DNA of 64,000 nt from assembly GCA_000469685.2 (NCBI GenBank), contig LS997566.1, positions 33,742,303 to 33,806,302 of the forward strand, in the 5' to 3' direction. The notes beneath the pieces are model-generated. The model worked only from the letters and a program-made list of their open reading frames with translations. It did not search any database and was not told where the DNA came from. The stretch comes from Haemonchus contortus (taxonomy: Eukaryota > Nematoda > Chromadorea > Rhabditida > Trichostrongylidae). Shown in pieces: positions 49,101 through 58,734 of the stretch. The translations under genes were made by a program, and so were the position numbers. How positions within the stretch are numbered: the first letter of the stretch is position 1; every line of letters begins with the position of its first letter.

Positions 49101-51213
49101 AAGGGTAGAAAGGGACCCAACGGAAACGGAAGGAGGGGGGGGGGTCATTTTCGAGGGCACTATTTTTCTACCAAGTTGTTAGCTGGGTCGTGATCAATCA
49201 GTGGAGAGCTGGTGAAGAAAGTACGATGTCCGTTCAGCAATCTCTGTAGAATTCATGCGGTTCACTTCCTCTTTCCCCACATAATCCAAAGTAACGGCCA
49301 CAATAGGGCTAGTACAATATTAATATGTACCACTTCGTGACATTTCAATTTTGATAAATGTGTTTGTCTTCAGTTTGGAAACGAGTAACCAGCTAGTGCA
49401 AGTATTCTCGTCTTCTCCTTGCTTGCGATCTGTTTCATCTCAGCCGTTTCTGATCACCAAAGAAATTCAACAATTGATGATGCTTTACACACCAAATTAT
49501 TCAGGTAATTCTTTTTCATTTCCAACGCTCCATCAACAAGCATTTATCTATTCTCGTCAATTCGCTTGAACAACGATGGCTATTCCTTCACTTTGATTTT
49601 AGCCTCAATCCTGGGGAGTATTCCTTTATTGAATGGTGAGAAGCCGGTATCTTCGCTTCGAATCCTCAAAAGAGTAGAAAACAATAGGAGTAGAGGTGAT
49701 CAAAAATTTAGGGAGCTTTGCTTGCTAATCCAGTTATGCGAAGCCAATGGATAGCTGGAAATGCCATTGTGGAACAGCTGTTATACCCGAGAAGCTTAGC
49801 GAGACAACTGTCTACGACAACCAACTGAGACATGACGCGAGTCGAGACAAACCGACTATAAATGGTCGCGAGCTATCAACGGATAGAGTACAACGTCAGA
49901 CGATCACTGAAGTGTGGCTTCAACTTTTGAGATGAATAGGTCATCGCCGACATCCCTCGAAGGTGGCATACGTAATGGCGCTTTTCAATGACTACTCTGA
50001 AGTAGCAACAGATAAACATCAATGGTGAAAACTGACAGAAAAATTGAGCTGCTCTCATTTATTCCACCTCTGTTTCGGCCCGCATGCCCGCATCGCCGCC
50101 CACCCACTCATACCGTCTTGGCGCACCCATTGACAGAGAAACATATCACCCGCACTAACCTCACTTATACCCGTACGGTCTTTACCCTTATTTTCTTTTC
50201 CTTAAAGGACGGAATCTTCACATTATAACGGCTGTGGACGTGTCTTCTAAGCTACTTCTGAATGCGTGGATAGCGTACGCTAAAGCTGAGGAGCCCAATA
50301 TTTCGAAAATATACGACATGAAAGTACCTATCAATGAAGAGAGCATTATCGTTAAGGTAAGGGATATTTTAATCTCTTATGCTCTACAGTATAGTAAGAA
50401 CTGGAGGTTGGTAGGGTTTCCAACACTCATACCATTATTCCAATTTCATGTGGCCAACTATCGATATTCTCTATCTGTAGCAGTCGCTGTAGTAAATATT
50501 TCCCGACATCTCATATCGTGGTTCATCTCATAATAGTATTTCTTCAGAAGTTACCAATCACGAATCCGTACAGCATCCCACGTACATTTCGCCTCAGTTC
50601 ATCTCGATCGGAGCTTGTCGAAGTTGGCGACGAGTTGCTGCAGATCCCTGGCCTTGGTTCAGTGACAACGACGCTTCTTTTCCACAACGTGATTCGGAGT
50701 CCCATCCGATTAGAGGTAGCTTTCCACAGCTTTTAAAGACTCAAAATGTCAAGGAACCTACCAAACAAAGGACGAGAGCGACTTTGATTCCCACCTTCCA
50801 CAACATAGGCAAGCCAAGCTCGAACAGCTTGGAAAACGATTCCCTTAATCATCACTGTTCAAAAACGGGGGCTGTGTACAGAAGAAACGAGCAGACATCT
50901 GTCATTGTGATGGCCAAAGGGGTTAAAAAATCGAGCTTTCAGACCATTGCTAGCTTGTAACTAGTGGGAAACTTTATTGTTTCGCATGGGGAGGGGAAAA
51001 AGAGAAGGGTATGATAAAGTACGTCAGGGAGTCCTACAAATTCCAATCGAAGGGTGCGGTTTATAGTTTGAGAAAAGATTACTCTCAAAAATGATGAAGG
51101 TGCAAAGCGTAAGTCGTTAAAAATATCTCATTGAGGTGATGATATTCGTGTTCAACGGCGAGACCGGGCAACAAGAAGAAACAATCCAGCTCAACATCAC
51201 CTACATCGAATAG
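22200..51213 (+). CDS. nphp-4: Nephrocystin-4, ciliary transition-zone protein (34 exons)
   Basis: Exons: 22200-22331, 22398-22523, 23370-23548, 23808-24001, 24821-24933, 25016-25029, 25095-25131, 25275-25358, 25408-25544, 26312-26429, 26466-26636, 26790-26889, 26961-27106, 27170-27376, 27964-28088, 28267-28315, 28395-28534, 29396-29479, 29660-29762, 30557-30700, 30764-30911, 33523-33667, 34624-34729, 35174-35273, 35356-35479, 35680-35863, 35954-36104, 36586-36677, 37468-37538, 38237-38335, 49374-49504, 50208-50356, 50548-50715, 51136-51213. All phases agree; the total is 1383 codons with the stop, close to human NPHP4 (about 1426 residues). NPHP4-like blocks from N- to C-terminus include NDWYGNFLSRRVVP, FFHCPHLDDAVYLVIEVVE, VIERRLRIGIHNGFAFL, SLIGGPRPNPEESLCF, NEIIVQFLAF, FFTLQFYRF, YVRLANIGHP, GEKVFFEYLLQNTY, TWRILIHSLQRIDL and ITNPYSIPRTFRL. 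It acts with NPHP-1 at the transition zone of sensory cilia. Least certain: exon 11 (26466-26636), the starts of exons 10 and 12, and the weak donors at 24002 and 35864. Confidence 0.9.
24002..24820. other. nphp-4 intron 4 with probable repeat
   Basis: Contains (TTTA)n at 24171-24190 and an A/T-rich tract near 24385-24420. A part at 24190-24600 looks like non-coding repeat but has no terminal motif that I can name. Confidence 0.4.
25737..26010 (+). mobile_element. tRNA-derived SINE, best copy
   Basis: TGGTGTAGCGG at 25740-25750 matches the pol III A-box TRGYNNARNGG exactly. ACGGATTCGGTACCC about 40 bp later sits where a B-box would be but is diverged. The body then has CTTCCATCCCTCCGGGG, a TGTACATCAGCTGGCCACCGC block and a 3' end CCCTCAGACGGGATTGAT. 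Similar copies lie at 30125, 34110, 36915, 42650, 45170 and 58735. It sits in nphp-4 intron 9. Confidence 0.75.
30125..30400 (+). mobile_element. tRNA-derived SINE copy
   Basis: B-box-like GCTCGAATC at 30178-30186, then the family body (TGTACATCGCTGGGCACCGC) and 3' end (CCCTCAGACGGGATCGAT). Lies in nphp-4 intron 19. Confidence 0.7.
30975..31410. repeat. Polypyrimidine/polypurine tract with tandem purine repeat
   Basis: CT-rich at 31015-31090, then GA-rich at 31090-31260, with GGGGAAGATAGGGAGAAGAA occurring twice in tandem (31138-31190). The start (GTGCCAAGTGGCGCGCTA) resembles a SINE 5' end. Intronic in nphp-4. Confidence 0.6.
31605..31610 (-). terminator. Poly(A) signal of the Cys-rich gene
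   Basis: AATAAA on the minus strand, 43 nt past the stop at 31653. A second AATAAA is at 31580-31585. Confidence 0.7.
31653..32777 (-). CDS. Secreted Cys/Gly-rich protein with Pro-Ala-Gln repeats, nested in nphp-4
   Basis: Minus-strand exons: 32777-32709, 32509-32331, 32263-32184, 32123-31982, 31917-31653. All phases agree; the product is 244 residues. Residues 1-23 are a signal peptide (ATTALLFSLVGILYLG). Residues 24-64 form an acidic, Ser/Thr-rich propeptide ending at the dibasic site RVKR. Residues 65-139 are the core: 34 cysteines in 75 residues, in Gly-Cys and Cys-Cys runs (CGCGCGCGCCCCRPR), closed by a furin-type RKRR. The tail from about 157 has repeated VQPAQPE/PAQPEQPT units. Likely secreted, with the core released by proprotein cleavage. 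It has its own TATA box and poly(A) signal and lies wholly inside nphp-4 intron 21, on the opposite strand. I do not recognise the family. A structural cuticle, eggshell or metal-binding role is possible but not shown. Confidence 0.8.
32838..32845 (-). promoter_or_regulatory. TATA box of the Cys-rich gene
   Basis: TATAAATA on the minus strand, 61 bp before the ATG at 32777. With a start about 30 bp downstream the 5'UTR would be about 30 nt. A perfect TATA and short leader suggest strong, regulated expression. Confidence 0.65.
33668..34623. other. nphp-4 intron 22, with SINE at 34110-34262 (minus)
   Basis: On the minus strand the SINE body motif CTTCCATCCCTCTGG (34210-34230) and the 3' part CATACGCATTCAATATGCC (34120-34140) belong to the family at 25737; the 5' end is lost. 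No other feature. Confidence 0.55.
36915..37420 (+). mobile_element. SINE copy split by the MITE
   Basis: Left part GTGGTGCCAAGTAGCGC. Right part resumes after the second TTAA with CTTGGCTCGTCCAGATCAAC and continues through the family 3' body. In nphp-4 intron 28. Confidence 0.6.
36952..37196. mobile_element. piggyBac-like MITE with TTAA target duplication
   Basis: The ends are perfect inverted repeats, CCCATTGCGTACCG and CGGTACGCAATGGG, each flanked by TTAA (36948-36951 and 37197-37200). A TTAA duplication with CCC...GGG ends is the mark of piggyBac elements. The element is 245 bp and encodes nothing. It interrupts a SINE copy whose halves lie at 36915-36951 and 37201-37420. Confidence 0.85.
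37897..37938. repeat. Perfect 17-bp hairpin, 8-nt loop
   Basis: CGTTAACAACATTATGG, loop TCGCAATC, then the exact complement. In nphp-4 intron 29. Same stem and loop lengths as the hairpin at 51584-51625, but unrelated sequence. Confidence 0.9.
38336..41203. other. 5' part of the 11-kb nphp-4 intron 30
   Basis: No exon recognised. GC-rich patches at 39390-39480 and 40440-40620. A dispersed repeat lies at 40625-41045. Confidence 0.5.
40625..41045. repeat. Dispersed repeat, copy shared with 55770-56115
   Basis: Shared blocks with the other copy, in the same order: AGAAGGCACAATTCACGGTAA, GAAAATCGGC, TCTGGGTGTCTCCCATG and CGACCCGACTATGTCCCATG. Identity is moderate. Short frames inside are not conserved between copies, so it is probably non-coding or long decayed. 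Confidence 0.6.
41204..46111 (-). CDS. Tyr/Arg/Trp-rich protein, nested in nphp-4 intron
   Basis: Minus-strand exons: 46111-46031, 44119-43997, 42508-42423, 42288-42220, 41333-41204 (stop TAG). Phases are 0, 0, 2, 2 and close exactly, giving 162 residues. The ATG follows an acceptor (CTTTTAG then T then ATG), suited to trans-splicing. The N-terminus is basic and Ser-rich (ARSAIIPRSRSVERSPTLL, then TRSRSVSDLAGYYRY). The C-terminal half is extremely rich in Tyr, with units such as YDDYWYDRYYYFSPLYY and YWNPYTSYWTRYKSYW. No signal peptide, membrane segment or known domain. The RSRSV sequences could be basophilic kinase sites. The protein could be a cytoplasmic, muscle or cross-linkable structural protein; I cannot assign a role. 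Introns 1 and 2 hold SINE copies. Confidence 0.8.
42650..42905 (-). mobile_element. SINE copy in the Tyr-rich gene
   Basis: On the minus strand: GTGATGTAGTAGCAAGTGA (5' region), then the family body and TGTACATTGACAGG block, ending near 42650. Diverged. Confidence 0.6.
45170..45870 (-). mobile_element. SINE copy with 400-bp 5' extension
   Basis: 45170-45470 is the SINE body on the minus strand. The next 400 bp, up to 45870, also match the region upstream of another SINE (58965-59385): GTTGGGATAGTGAGTAACCACGGTT against GTGGGATAGTGAGTGCCCACGGTT, and CATCC(T/C)GAACATGTG. The mobile unit is therefore longer than the tRNA-like part. Lies in intron 1 of the Tyr-rich gene. Confidence 0.6.
46112..49373. 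other. 3' part of nphp-4 intron 30
   Basis: A C-rich block on the minus strand at 47410-47560, ending CATCACATGAG before GTAATG, could be a non-coding first exon of the Tyr-rich gene; weak. G-runs at 48787-48798 and 49134-49143; (AAAT)n at 48990-49032. The rest shows nothing. Confidence 0.4.
48987..49032 (+). repeat. (TAAA)n microsatellite
   Basis: About nine AAAT units with one interruption (ATAC), intronic. Confidence 0.9.
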
Positions 51214-52841
51214 CGTGCTACTTTTTATGTTGACCAACTATGTCATTTGTCTGTAATTGTTGATTGTTTTGAAAGAGGCAAATATGGCGTGATGCCAGCT
51301 AAGGAAAGCACCATAAACGCATGGTCCGGAGATCAAATAACGGATTGATGCTCTGCTCGCCTGGCTAAACTTGCCATATCCCTCTGGAATCGGTTAATAT
51401 CCGTTACATTCATCTGAGAGGGTAAAAGCGCTGACTTACACATACACCCTACTAAAGGAAATCTAGCATTTTTAAGAGTTTTTCTCCACTGGATGGGTTA
51501 AAGTCATGCATTTTTTGCGCTATTGCAGGGTTTCCAAGTAGTTTTTGCCATCCTCGTTTTCTTTTCGTAGTTCCAAAGGCTTCAAGGCAGACATATGACG
51601 AAAGTATACGTCATATGTCTGCCTTTTCTTATGACCTGGACTTTCTTTACGCCTCTTCTGTGTGTAGGCAGAATAACGAAGAGATGGAGGGAGGATGTTC
51701 GCTAAAAGGGTGTATAGAAGAGACCTCGGATTTGCGATAAACGAACCGCAAGTCAGTGTGTTGGCCACATACCCATTCAACACGCCTTACGACTTGGGAG
51801 AAGAGACCAATAAGGGGATCGATCATTGTCAGAGGACTTTATTCTTTCATACTTTTATTCAGATTGTGTTGTTCATTTTGCCCTCAACCCACAGGGTGTC
51901 CCAAAATTATAGGCGCTAAAATTTGGGAACTTCTAAAGCGGAAACTACTATTAATTCCACTTCACCCGTCCCCACTTAGTTGCACAAGTAGGTTTTTTTT
52001 GCAAACTGCATAGTCACCAAAGTAGGACGTCCTTTATCTTCGAGATGATGAAGGCTAAATCAATGTCACCTGCAATCGCTTGCATTCCAATTCTGGAGAG
52101 AGTAAAAGTGCAATCTCTCACAAAATTGTTATATTAACAACAAACTGATGTTTTTCTCGAGGAAGGTACCAGCAATGGCGAAACGCCGCGATTTCGTCGG
52201 TGTCAGCATGAAAGGTAAAAGACGTCCATTTTAAGAGTGTACTGATGTGTGTACTAAATCGTTGGCCGACTCCGCTTTCCAAAGCAGCCCGTAGTCATTT
52301 GAGCAGGACGATGCTCCAGACCACAGAGCCAAGGTCGCCTGGAGTGGTGCCGACGCTAGGTGCCCGACTGATTGCAAGATGGAATGACCATTCTGCTCCT
52401 CAGACCTTGATTCACTTGACTTCACTGATCCCGAAGAGGACCTGCCGGGTTTGCATTATCAGATTGTAGTCATGATAGCAAGAATTAAGAACGGCCGACA
52501 GAAAATGAAGTAGAAATACCTGTAGGCCACACACACAAGGAGCTCGTGAGCAGACCTAGGGCTCCTATCCGTGCCAATGGGAGATATTCGGAAATGTGAC
52601 TGTAGCTGTTATTAAAATGAGTTAAGCAGACGTTCCTATAGATTTCATTGTTATTCTCAGCTTAGAAGTTTCAAATTCGTTGCAATGAATAGGCGTTCAC
52701 AATTTTGGCACACCTTGAACATACGTATGGTGTTGTTGGAGCAGGAATATCATTGAATTTGGAATTGGATTATTATTTGTTTGTGCAACGCTCACAGTTT
52801 ATAAATTGTAAAATCGTACAAAATTGTTATCACACAAATTC
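51214..52841. other. Intergenic between the converging 3' ends of nphp-4 and the Ig gene
   Basis: Holds a perfect hairpin (51584-51625) and a short SINE 3' fragment on the plus strand at 51745-51845 (TTGGCCACATACCCATTCAA). No AATAAA close to either stop. Small frames at 52231-52469 are unsupported. Confidence 0.5.
51584..51625. repeat. Perfect 17-bp hairpin, 8-nt loop
   Basis: AAGGCAGACATATGACG, loop AAAGTATA, then the exact complement. About 370 bp after the nphp-4 stop. Confidence 0.9.
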
Positions 52842-55800
52842 TCAGGAGTCGATTATAACTTTCTGTTCGAATATGAGCTGATGTGGCATTGCTGGTCCAT
52901 CTACAAACATCGGAAAGGAGTTGTCAGCAATGCATGCATAAACACCGTTCATCGTTGCTTCAGCGTGCGTTATAATCAGGTTGTTACCATCATATTCTAT
53001 CAACGGCGATGGTTCTGAAATTAGGATCATTTTATAAGTTGTTGAAGAGGTCATATGGCGAAGTACGAGTTTGTGTAAATGCGGGATGAAGATTGGACTC
53101 ATAGCGTGCTGCTTTTCATAATTGAAATACCAGGAAGCATCAGCCTAGACGTCAGCAAGTTTGAAAATCAACAATTTCACAGTTCATCTGAAATGATATT
53201 CATTTCTCTGATTCAAATATTTGATTCCAAACTTCCGGAATTCCTCTATGAAGGACTGCTATACGGGCGCGCCGAATGGATTCCACCAAAAAAAGGCACA
53301 CTTTGGGCAGGTAATTTCTGAAGTCGTCTCGGATCCAACCAACTACCCAAAAATGACCTCTAGGGATGAATGCGTCACGTCGCCTCAACGAAACCTATAG
53401 GCTCACAAAGCTGTGTTCTTCTCATAGTGACTCCGAATGAATAAAAATTCATACCGCAGAACTACTCGTGTTCTGCATAACAGGGAAGGGTTTCAACTAC
53501 CCATGTAAATTTGAATAGTGACCTAGGTATATCGATAGGACTTGGAAAGTTATTAACTAATATGGAAATCAAAACTGCAAAATGAGTCTACCAAAAAAGT
53601 TGTCAGCATTCAAAGTTTGCATGCCTAAAGCATGGAGAGATAGTGCCAGTTGATAAGCGCAGTTGTCCGCAATGACCCCATGGCGTAGTAGCAGTGCTCT
53701 CCCTCTCCAAGTGAGCGACGAGGGTTATCGCCGTTGTCGTTTTCGCTTCTGCGAAACGTGCTTTCATTCGGATAAAAGCTTCAAACCGCGTTTTCTCACT
53801 GATTTCAGTTAGCGCTTTGATTCGGCCATCATTTGCGATCACCTATCTGTCACCTGTCATCGCACTTATTCGAAATTTCCTGAGGTGGAGGATGAACCCC
53901 AAATCACTTTAAACAGATATACGTGAAAAACTAAATATTGATGAAACCACCCACGAAATTAGTGAAGCAGATGTGTTGTTCACAAAATGCGAACCTCATA
54001 TGTACATGCTGTCTTTCTACAACCGTGAATAAAACTCAGAGTCAATTCGAGACCAGAAAATACTCCTTTTCTCCACTCATTTTTATTTTGTTTCATCTAT
54101 GTTGAGTTTTCTCGCGTGTCCAAGACTATTTCACTTCGGGTGTGGGTTTGGATGTTTCAGTGTTGGAAGTGTAAGAGCGTTACAAAAATGACGTTAAGAA
54201 ATTTCAAATAAGTGCCGTGAGATGTGATAGATAGACGATAGCAAATGATAGACGAAACAGAGCGCTGACTTAAATTAGTAAGAAAAAACGGTTTAGGAGC
54301 TTTTATTCGGAGGAGAGCACGTTTTGCAAAAGCGAAAACGACAACCGGGAACGAATCCTTATCGCTCACCTGGAGAGGGAGAGCACTGCCTCTACGCCAC
54401 GGTGACCTCTGTGGCCATTGCGGTCAACTGCGCTTATCAACTGGCCCTATCTCTCCATGCTTTAACTATGTGAACTTTGAGAGCTCACAACTTTTTTGGT
54501 AGATTCATTTTGCAGTTTTACTTTCCATATTTGTTGATGACTTTCCGAGCCCTATCGATATCTGAAGTCTCGACTCAAAGACCCTTGGAAAGTTGAAACC
54601 CTTCCCTGGTTGGACAACCATAGGGACCACTGCCAACATAAAAATATGGGTTCGGCAGGATACCATCCCAACTAGTATCCTGCTAAACCCTTCCCCCGAC
54701 CTTTCAGTGCCGCTCTCGTCACTTGGAACGAGGAATTTTGGGAGTAAAAGTCCACCATCATCTTCACTTTGCAACGACATCGTGCCTATAACACCGAACC
54801 TAGGGCAAAGAGTGCTGACTACATTCGACAAACCTTGTAAAAGGAACGGCTCGCTATTCTACCCAACAAAGACGGTGTTCATAAGAAAGGATATTGAATT
54901 TCACGTTGGATGGAAAAGTATCTTTGAATGTTCCAGCTACGTTTATGTAGATTAAAAATTTAACAAAGAGGCTTTGCTTCAGAGCTGAACTGTGGGAAAC
55001 GCGTGGCACAGGGAGCATTCAAGATATGGAGGATACCGTAAAGAAGGCAAAGAACATTCTGCTCCGCGCCAACCTTTTCAACTTTGCAGTCCTCCCTTGA
55101 CAAACGCCTCAGAATGTTGTAATCTACAAAACAAGATGTGCACGTAGGCAGCACCATTCAAAGCACCATGGTGAGATAAATGCTGAAAAAATCTCGATCT
55201 TTCCGAGTGTAGGAAGAAATTCGGAGTTTCAAGCTCCATTTGAATGAGCATCTGAGGCACCGTTGCCTACGTGGTGCCACTTGAAGATTAGGTGTGCCGA
55301 ACAAGTCAGGCGATCTTGTGATGAGCTGATCAGAGCGGTTATTAACTGGATACCTCGAGACTCGAATGAACAACAGACGACAGATGGTTACATTTCTTCA
55401 CGAAAGCTTTCAAGGAGGAAGAATGTTGTTCTCGAGTCTCCATACGAGGAAGATGCCTTGCAGTATTTTGGCTCTCGAATGAAACAAATGGAGGCTGTTG
55501 CTGCCGCCTGCTTGAAGAAGCAATATCAACGAGACGACAGGTTGATATAGGCGATACCGCTGATTCCGCTGAGAAGAATGGTTGAATTCCACTGAATTAT
55601 CAGTCATGGGGGTTTGTACATGAGAAATCGACAATAAAGTAATTTTGTAGCGGATTGGAAACATGCAGAGAATAGAATTCATTGGCCATCACAAACTTCA
55701 GGAAGGAAAAGGGTGGAAGAGCAGCGATAGCATTCAGTCACACTAAAAAGGCTTTATCTATAAGACGCCTTCTTGAAGGCACAGTTCACGATAATTCTGG

Positions 55801-58226
55801 TGTATCTGACTTGGGTGAAATATGGGAGTCATTGTGCAAAATAGTTTAAGGGTGGCGAAGAGAACGCGAAAATCGGCGGATCCCAAAAACCTAAAAATTT
55901 GAAAAAGAAGCAAAAAAGAGGGTTCGGCGAAATCACCGTCTGCTCCCGTCTGGGTGTCTCTCATGAGCATACATCTCCTCTTATCAGGTAAATAGTGAAG
56001 TAATAAGCGGCTCAACTGGTTTTGTAAAATTAAGATCTGTCTAAACCGATTTTCGGCTCGACCACGTCCCATGTATTATTCTTACAGATTCATCCGAGCA
56101 GAAAATCTTAGAACCCAATTTTACCGTGAAGTGGGCCTTTAAAAGTAACTCGGAAAACTCGTTATGGCCATGTCCGTTGAGAAAATGGGTATTAGGTGTC
56201 AACAGTGAATATTTGTAAGATGAACTAAAGCACAAACCAATAACTGCTCCATCTTTTTCCCATCTAGCAAACGGTTCCGGATAGCCGATCACGGGACACA
56301 GTAGTTCGAGCCGTTCTCCCGCAACTGCTTTCTTCACAGCTCCAATCACCTTCGGTGGACGAACACTGGGCACCTCGTGGAAAATGGAACCAGTCGGGAG
56401 GCGCAGGACGGGTGGACCTTAATTTAGGCCTTTTTTGTTCAATAGAGTTCATTTTTTGACTGGATCCTGCGATTCTTGAAAACCCATCGAACGAAAAAGA
56501 ATCAGTGAAATGAAAAGGTTATTCCACCGCTTCAATACAGAGTTTACAAATTTAAGATAGAGCTGAGCTTTGCGCGCGTCCGTCGAAATTAGGTCACGCC
56601 GCAGCTGTCGCATGCGATTCTCGAAAAACGTCGCAGTTGCCAGCGGAGCGCAAGAATCGCGTTTGGTCCACGTCAGTCAGCTCGAAGGAAAGATGCAAAT
56701 CATTCGCTCCACTGACACTTAGTGGTACTGTACTAGGCTGCGCCGCGAGTGGGGCGACCAAAATTTGACGGACGCGCGGAACGGACGTTCCCCTCACGCT
56801 TTCCTGCCCTGATATAGGGTCTTATTTAGGTTGTTCCATGTCGTGATAAGGCGCGGTCCTTATTTTTTTCTATATCGAAGGCATCTTTAGCTTGTATCGC
56901 GAGTACCTTTGAACTGTTTCAGCAAAAACTAAGGATGAGACTGGTTTTGCAATGTGCAGCTAACAATAAGAATACAATTTCTCCCTAGAGATGAGTACAC
57001 GAAGCGTTGTCTCATCATATACACTTTCAGAGTGTGGCAGAACAAGACCGGAACAAGAGTTCAAGACAAGCATTCAATCCTTACTGTGACCTTATTTTTT
57101 GTTTAAATTGAACAGGCACAGAGCTGTCAAGCTATTGTAAAGGATCCTTGGTCGCAGTGAATTAGTAGAGGTTCTTATGCTTGTTTTAGGTCGATACCAG
57201 ACACTTGTTCAAGGAACCACTATCGGGTCAGTGCGAAAACAAAAAAACATCTGTCGTGAATTTTCGTCTTTGTGGCCACGGAGGGTAGGGCAGCTTTATA
57301 GACGCGTTGGTACTATACCGGGAGACGGCCAGTAGGAACAGTTTGGTGCGATCGATCCGCCGCACGCGGCTGTCACGGACCATTTGCCTCTTATAACGGT
57401 TCTCGCGTTCTTCATACAGCTCAATCGCTATGCGGTTATTACTTCCGGAAGGTTGCACTATTGGTTCTTCTGTTCCTGTATTTCTTACTTGCTGCTGCAT
57501 TCTGCTACCTTCTTCGTGCGACATCTCTCTCGCCACGAGCGGCAACTCGATCCTACTGCACCACACCCTGCTATACCTTCTCCCTTGTGCAACTCAGCTC
57601 GCGTAGAGCAGGAAATCCAGAGTCATTAAATTTAGAAAGATTTTCAGGAACGCTGCGCTTTTCCGATTTTTTCACCTATTTGACAGCTTTTAATTCCTTA
57701 TCCTACCTGTCGTAAATTATGCCATCACTATTCTCTTCAGACTATTGCTTTTCCGTGGAATTGTTCACTGCAGAGAGATAATCTCATTGCCTTATTAACA
57801 AGAACTTGTCGGTCAAAACCTTGTGAAAAAGTCCGATGTAGTAAAAAGCAACGTTGAACGAGCCGTACATAGACCTGTCTCGTTCGGAAGTTGCAGTCGA
57901 GAAGGGCTAGTCATAACGGTATCGGACGCGGACGCTGACTGTATGGCTTCACTGTATTCCGCGGATAACGAATGTATAGGTCACCCCTGAGGGAACAGGC
58001 AGCATCTATCACATAACCTTTCATGACCTGTTTTGTGAGCAAATAGCGAATAAACGGTTAAGTCAATGGTAGCAATTTCAAAGAACGTACAATACATTGA
58101 TAGGAACCCTTTGAGCAGATGTCCTTCACTTGTTCGCACCTCACACATGTACCTTCCGGCGGCTGTCGCTGGCACTTTACCAATGTGCAGCTTTGCTTTG
58201 TTGTCCTTGATTTTTGCTTCAAACAC
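52842..58226 (-). CDS. Secreted two-immunoglobulin-domain protein, zig-like (5' partial)
   Basis: Minus-strand exons: 58226-58108, 57552-57398, 56417-56238, 53014-52842 (stop TGA). Entry phase is 0 and the junctions (2, 1, 1) close exactly, giving 208 codons before the stop. The first exon is the end of an Ig domain with the D-x-G-x-Y-x-C type motif (ATAAGRYMCEV). A 50-residue linker follows. The second Ig domain is complete: ERLELLCPVIGYPEP with W and KDG (ARWEKDG), and NGVYACIAD. The frame ends nine codons after FEQK, with no membrane segment or anchor, as in the C. elegans zig family of small secreted neuronal Ig proteins. The start of the first Ig domain and the signal peptide lie above 58226 and are not resolved: the best upstream exon, ending 58269, has an in-frame TGA. 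The last intron, 3.2 kb, holds a foldback element and an RTE fragment. Confidence 0.75.
53460..54660. mobile_element. Foldback-type element with long inverted arms
   Basis: Left arm about 53460-53885 and right arm about 54195-54660 are inverted copies over more than 400 bp, with a centre of about 310 bp. Matching pieces include AGGGAAGGGTTTCAACT, CTGCAAAATGA(G/A)TCTACC and CTCTCCATGCTTTAGGCATG-type sequence. No transposase is seen. It lies in the last intron of the Ig gene. Exact ends are not defined. Confidence 0.75.
54735..55555 (+). mobile_element. Second RTE-clade retrotransposon fragment
   Basis: Plus-strand blocks match the RTE reverse transcriptase palm and C-terminus: CNDIVPITPN (where FADDIVLITPN is expected), KTVFIRKDIEF, ECSSYVYV, then after a frameshift DTVKKAKNILLRANLFN, VINWIPRD and a terminal QRDDR. 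Several stops. This subfamily differs from the copy at 14560-16170. Lies in the Ig gene intron. Confidence 0.75.
55770..56115. repeat. Dispersed repeat, copy shared with 40625-41045
   Basis: Same block order as the copy at 40625, including GAAGGCACAGTTCACGATAA and CTCGACCACGTCCCATG. Intronic in the Ig gene. Confidence 0.6.
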
Positions 58227-58734
58227 CTATAAAGCATTTTTCACTCCACGAAAGAGTATGTCACGACTTACGTGCGACCGTCAAGCCCGTGGTGCACTGG
58301 GATGGAACCGTGCTTCAATGCATGACTGCAGCGCAACGCTCAAATGGTGGCGCGAGAAAGATATGAGATACGAACGAGCCCGCGCCTGGCAACCAGTCGG
58401 GATCGCCGGGCAGTATTTCGCCATTAGTCGTCTCGTGTACATTTTTGGCAAGATACGAAGTTCCGTATCAAGTATCGCGCACGCACAAGGTCGAGAGGTG
58501 CACAAGCGCAATGCATGGCAAAAGAAGGGACTGGTGAGAAAATGAGGCAGACCTGTTGGAAAATGGTCTCAAGGCAAATTTCGGTGCAAGTCATCACCAC
58601 TGGGATTGCTTGTTTGCTACACGTCTACATTCCGTTTGGAAGAGGAGAAAATAAGACTGAAATCTTAATTAAACGATATTTTCATTCTAATTTCTACAAA
58701 GCCCAAACTGAAGCTCAAACTGCAGAGCTCAGGC

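Noticed and set aside
54593..54955. Independent 120-codon gene
   Set aside because: Its later part aligns with the RTE reverse transcriptase (DIVPITPN, ECSSYVYV) and its first part belongs to the foldback arm.
58066..58545. 159-codon plus-strand frame
   Set aside because: Antisense to the Ig-domain exon at 58226-58108 and its upstream exon candidate; no plus-strand signals.
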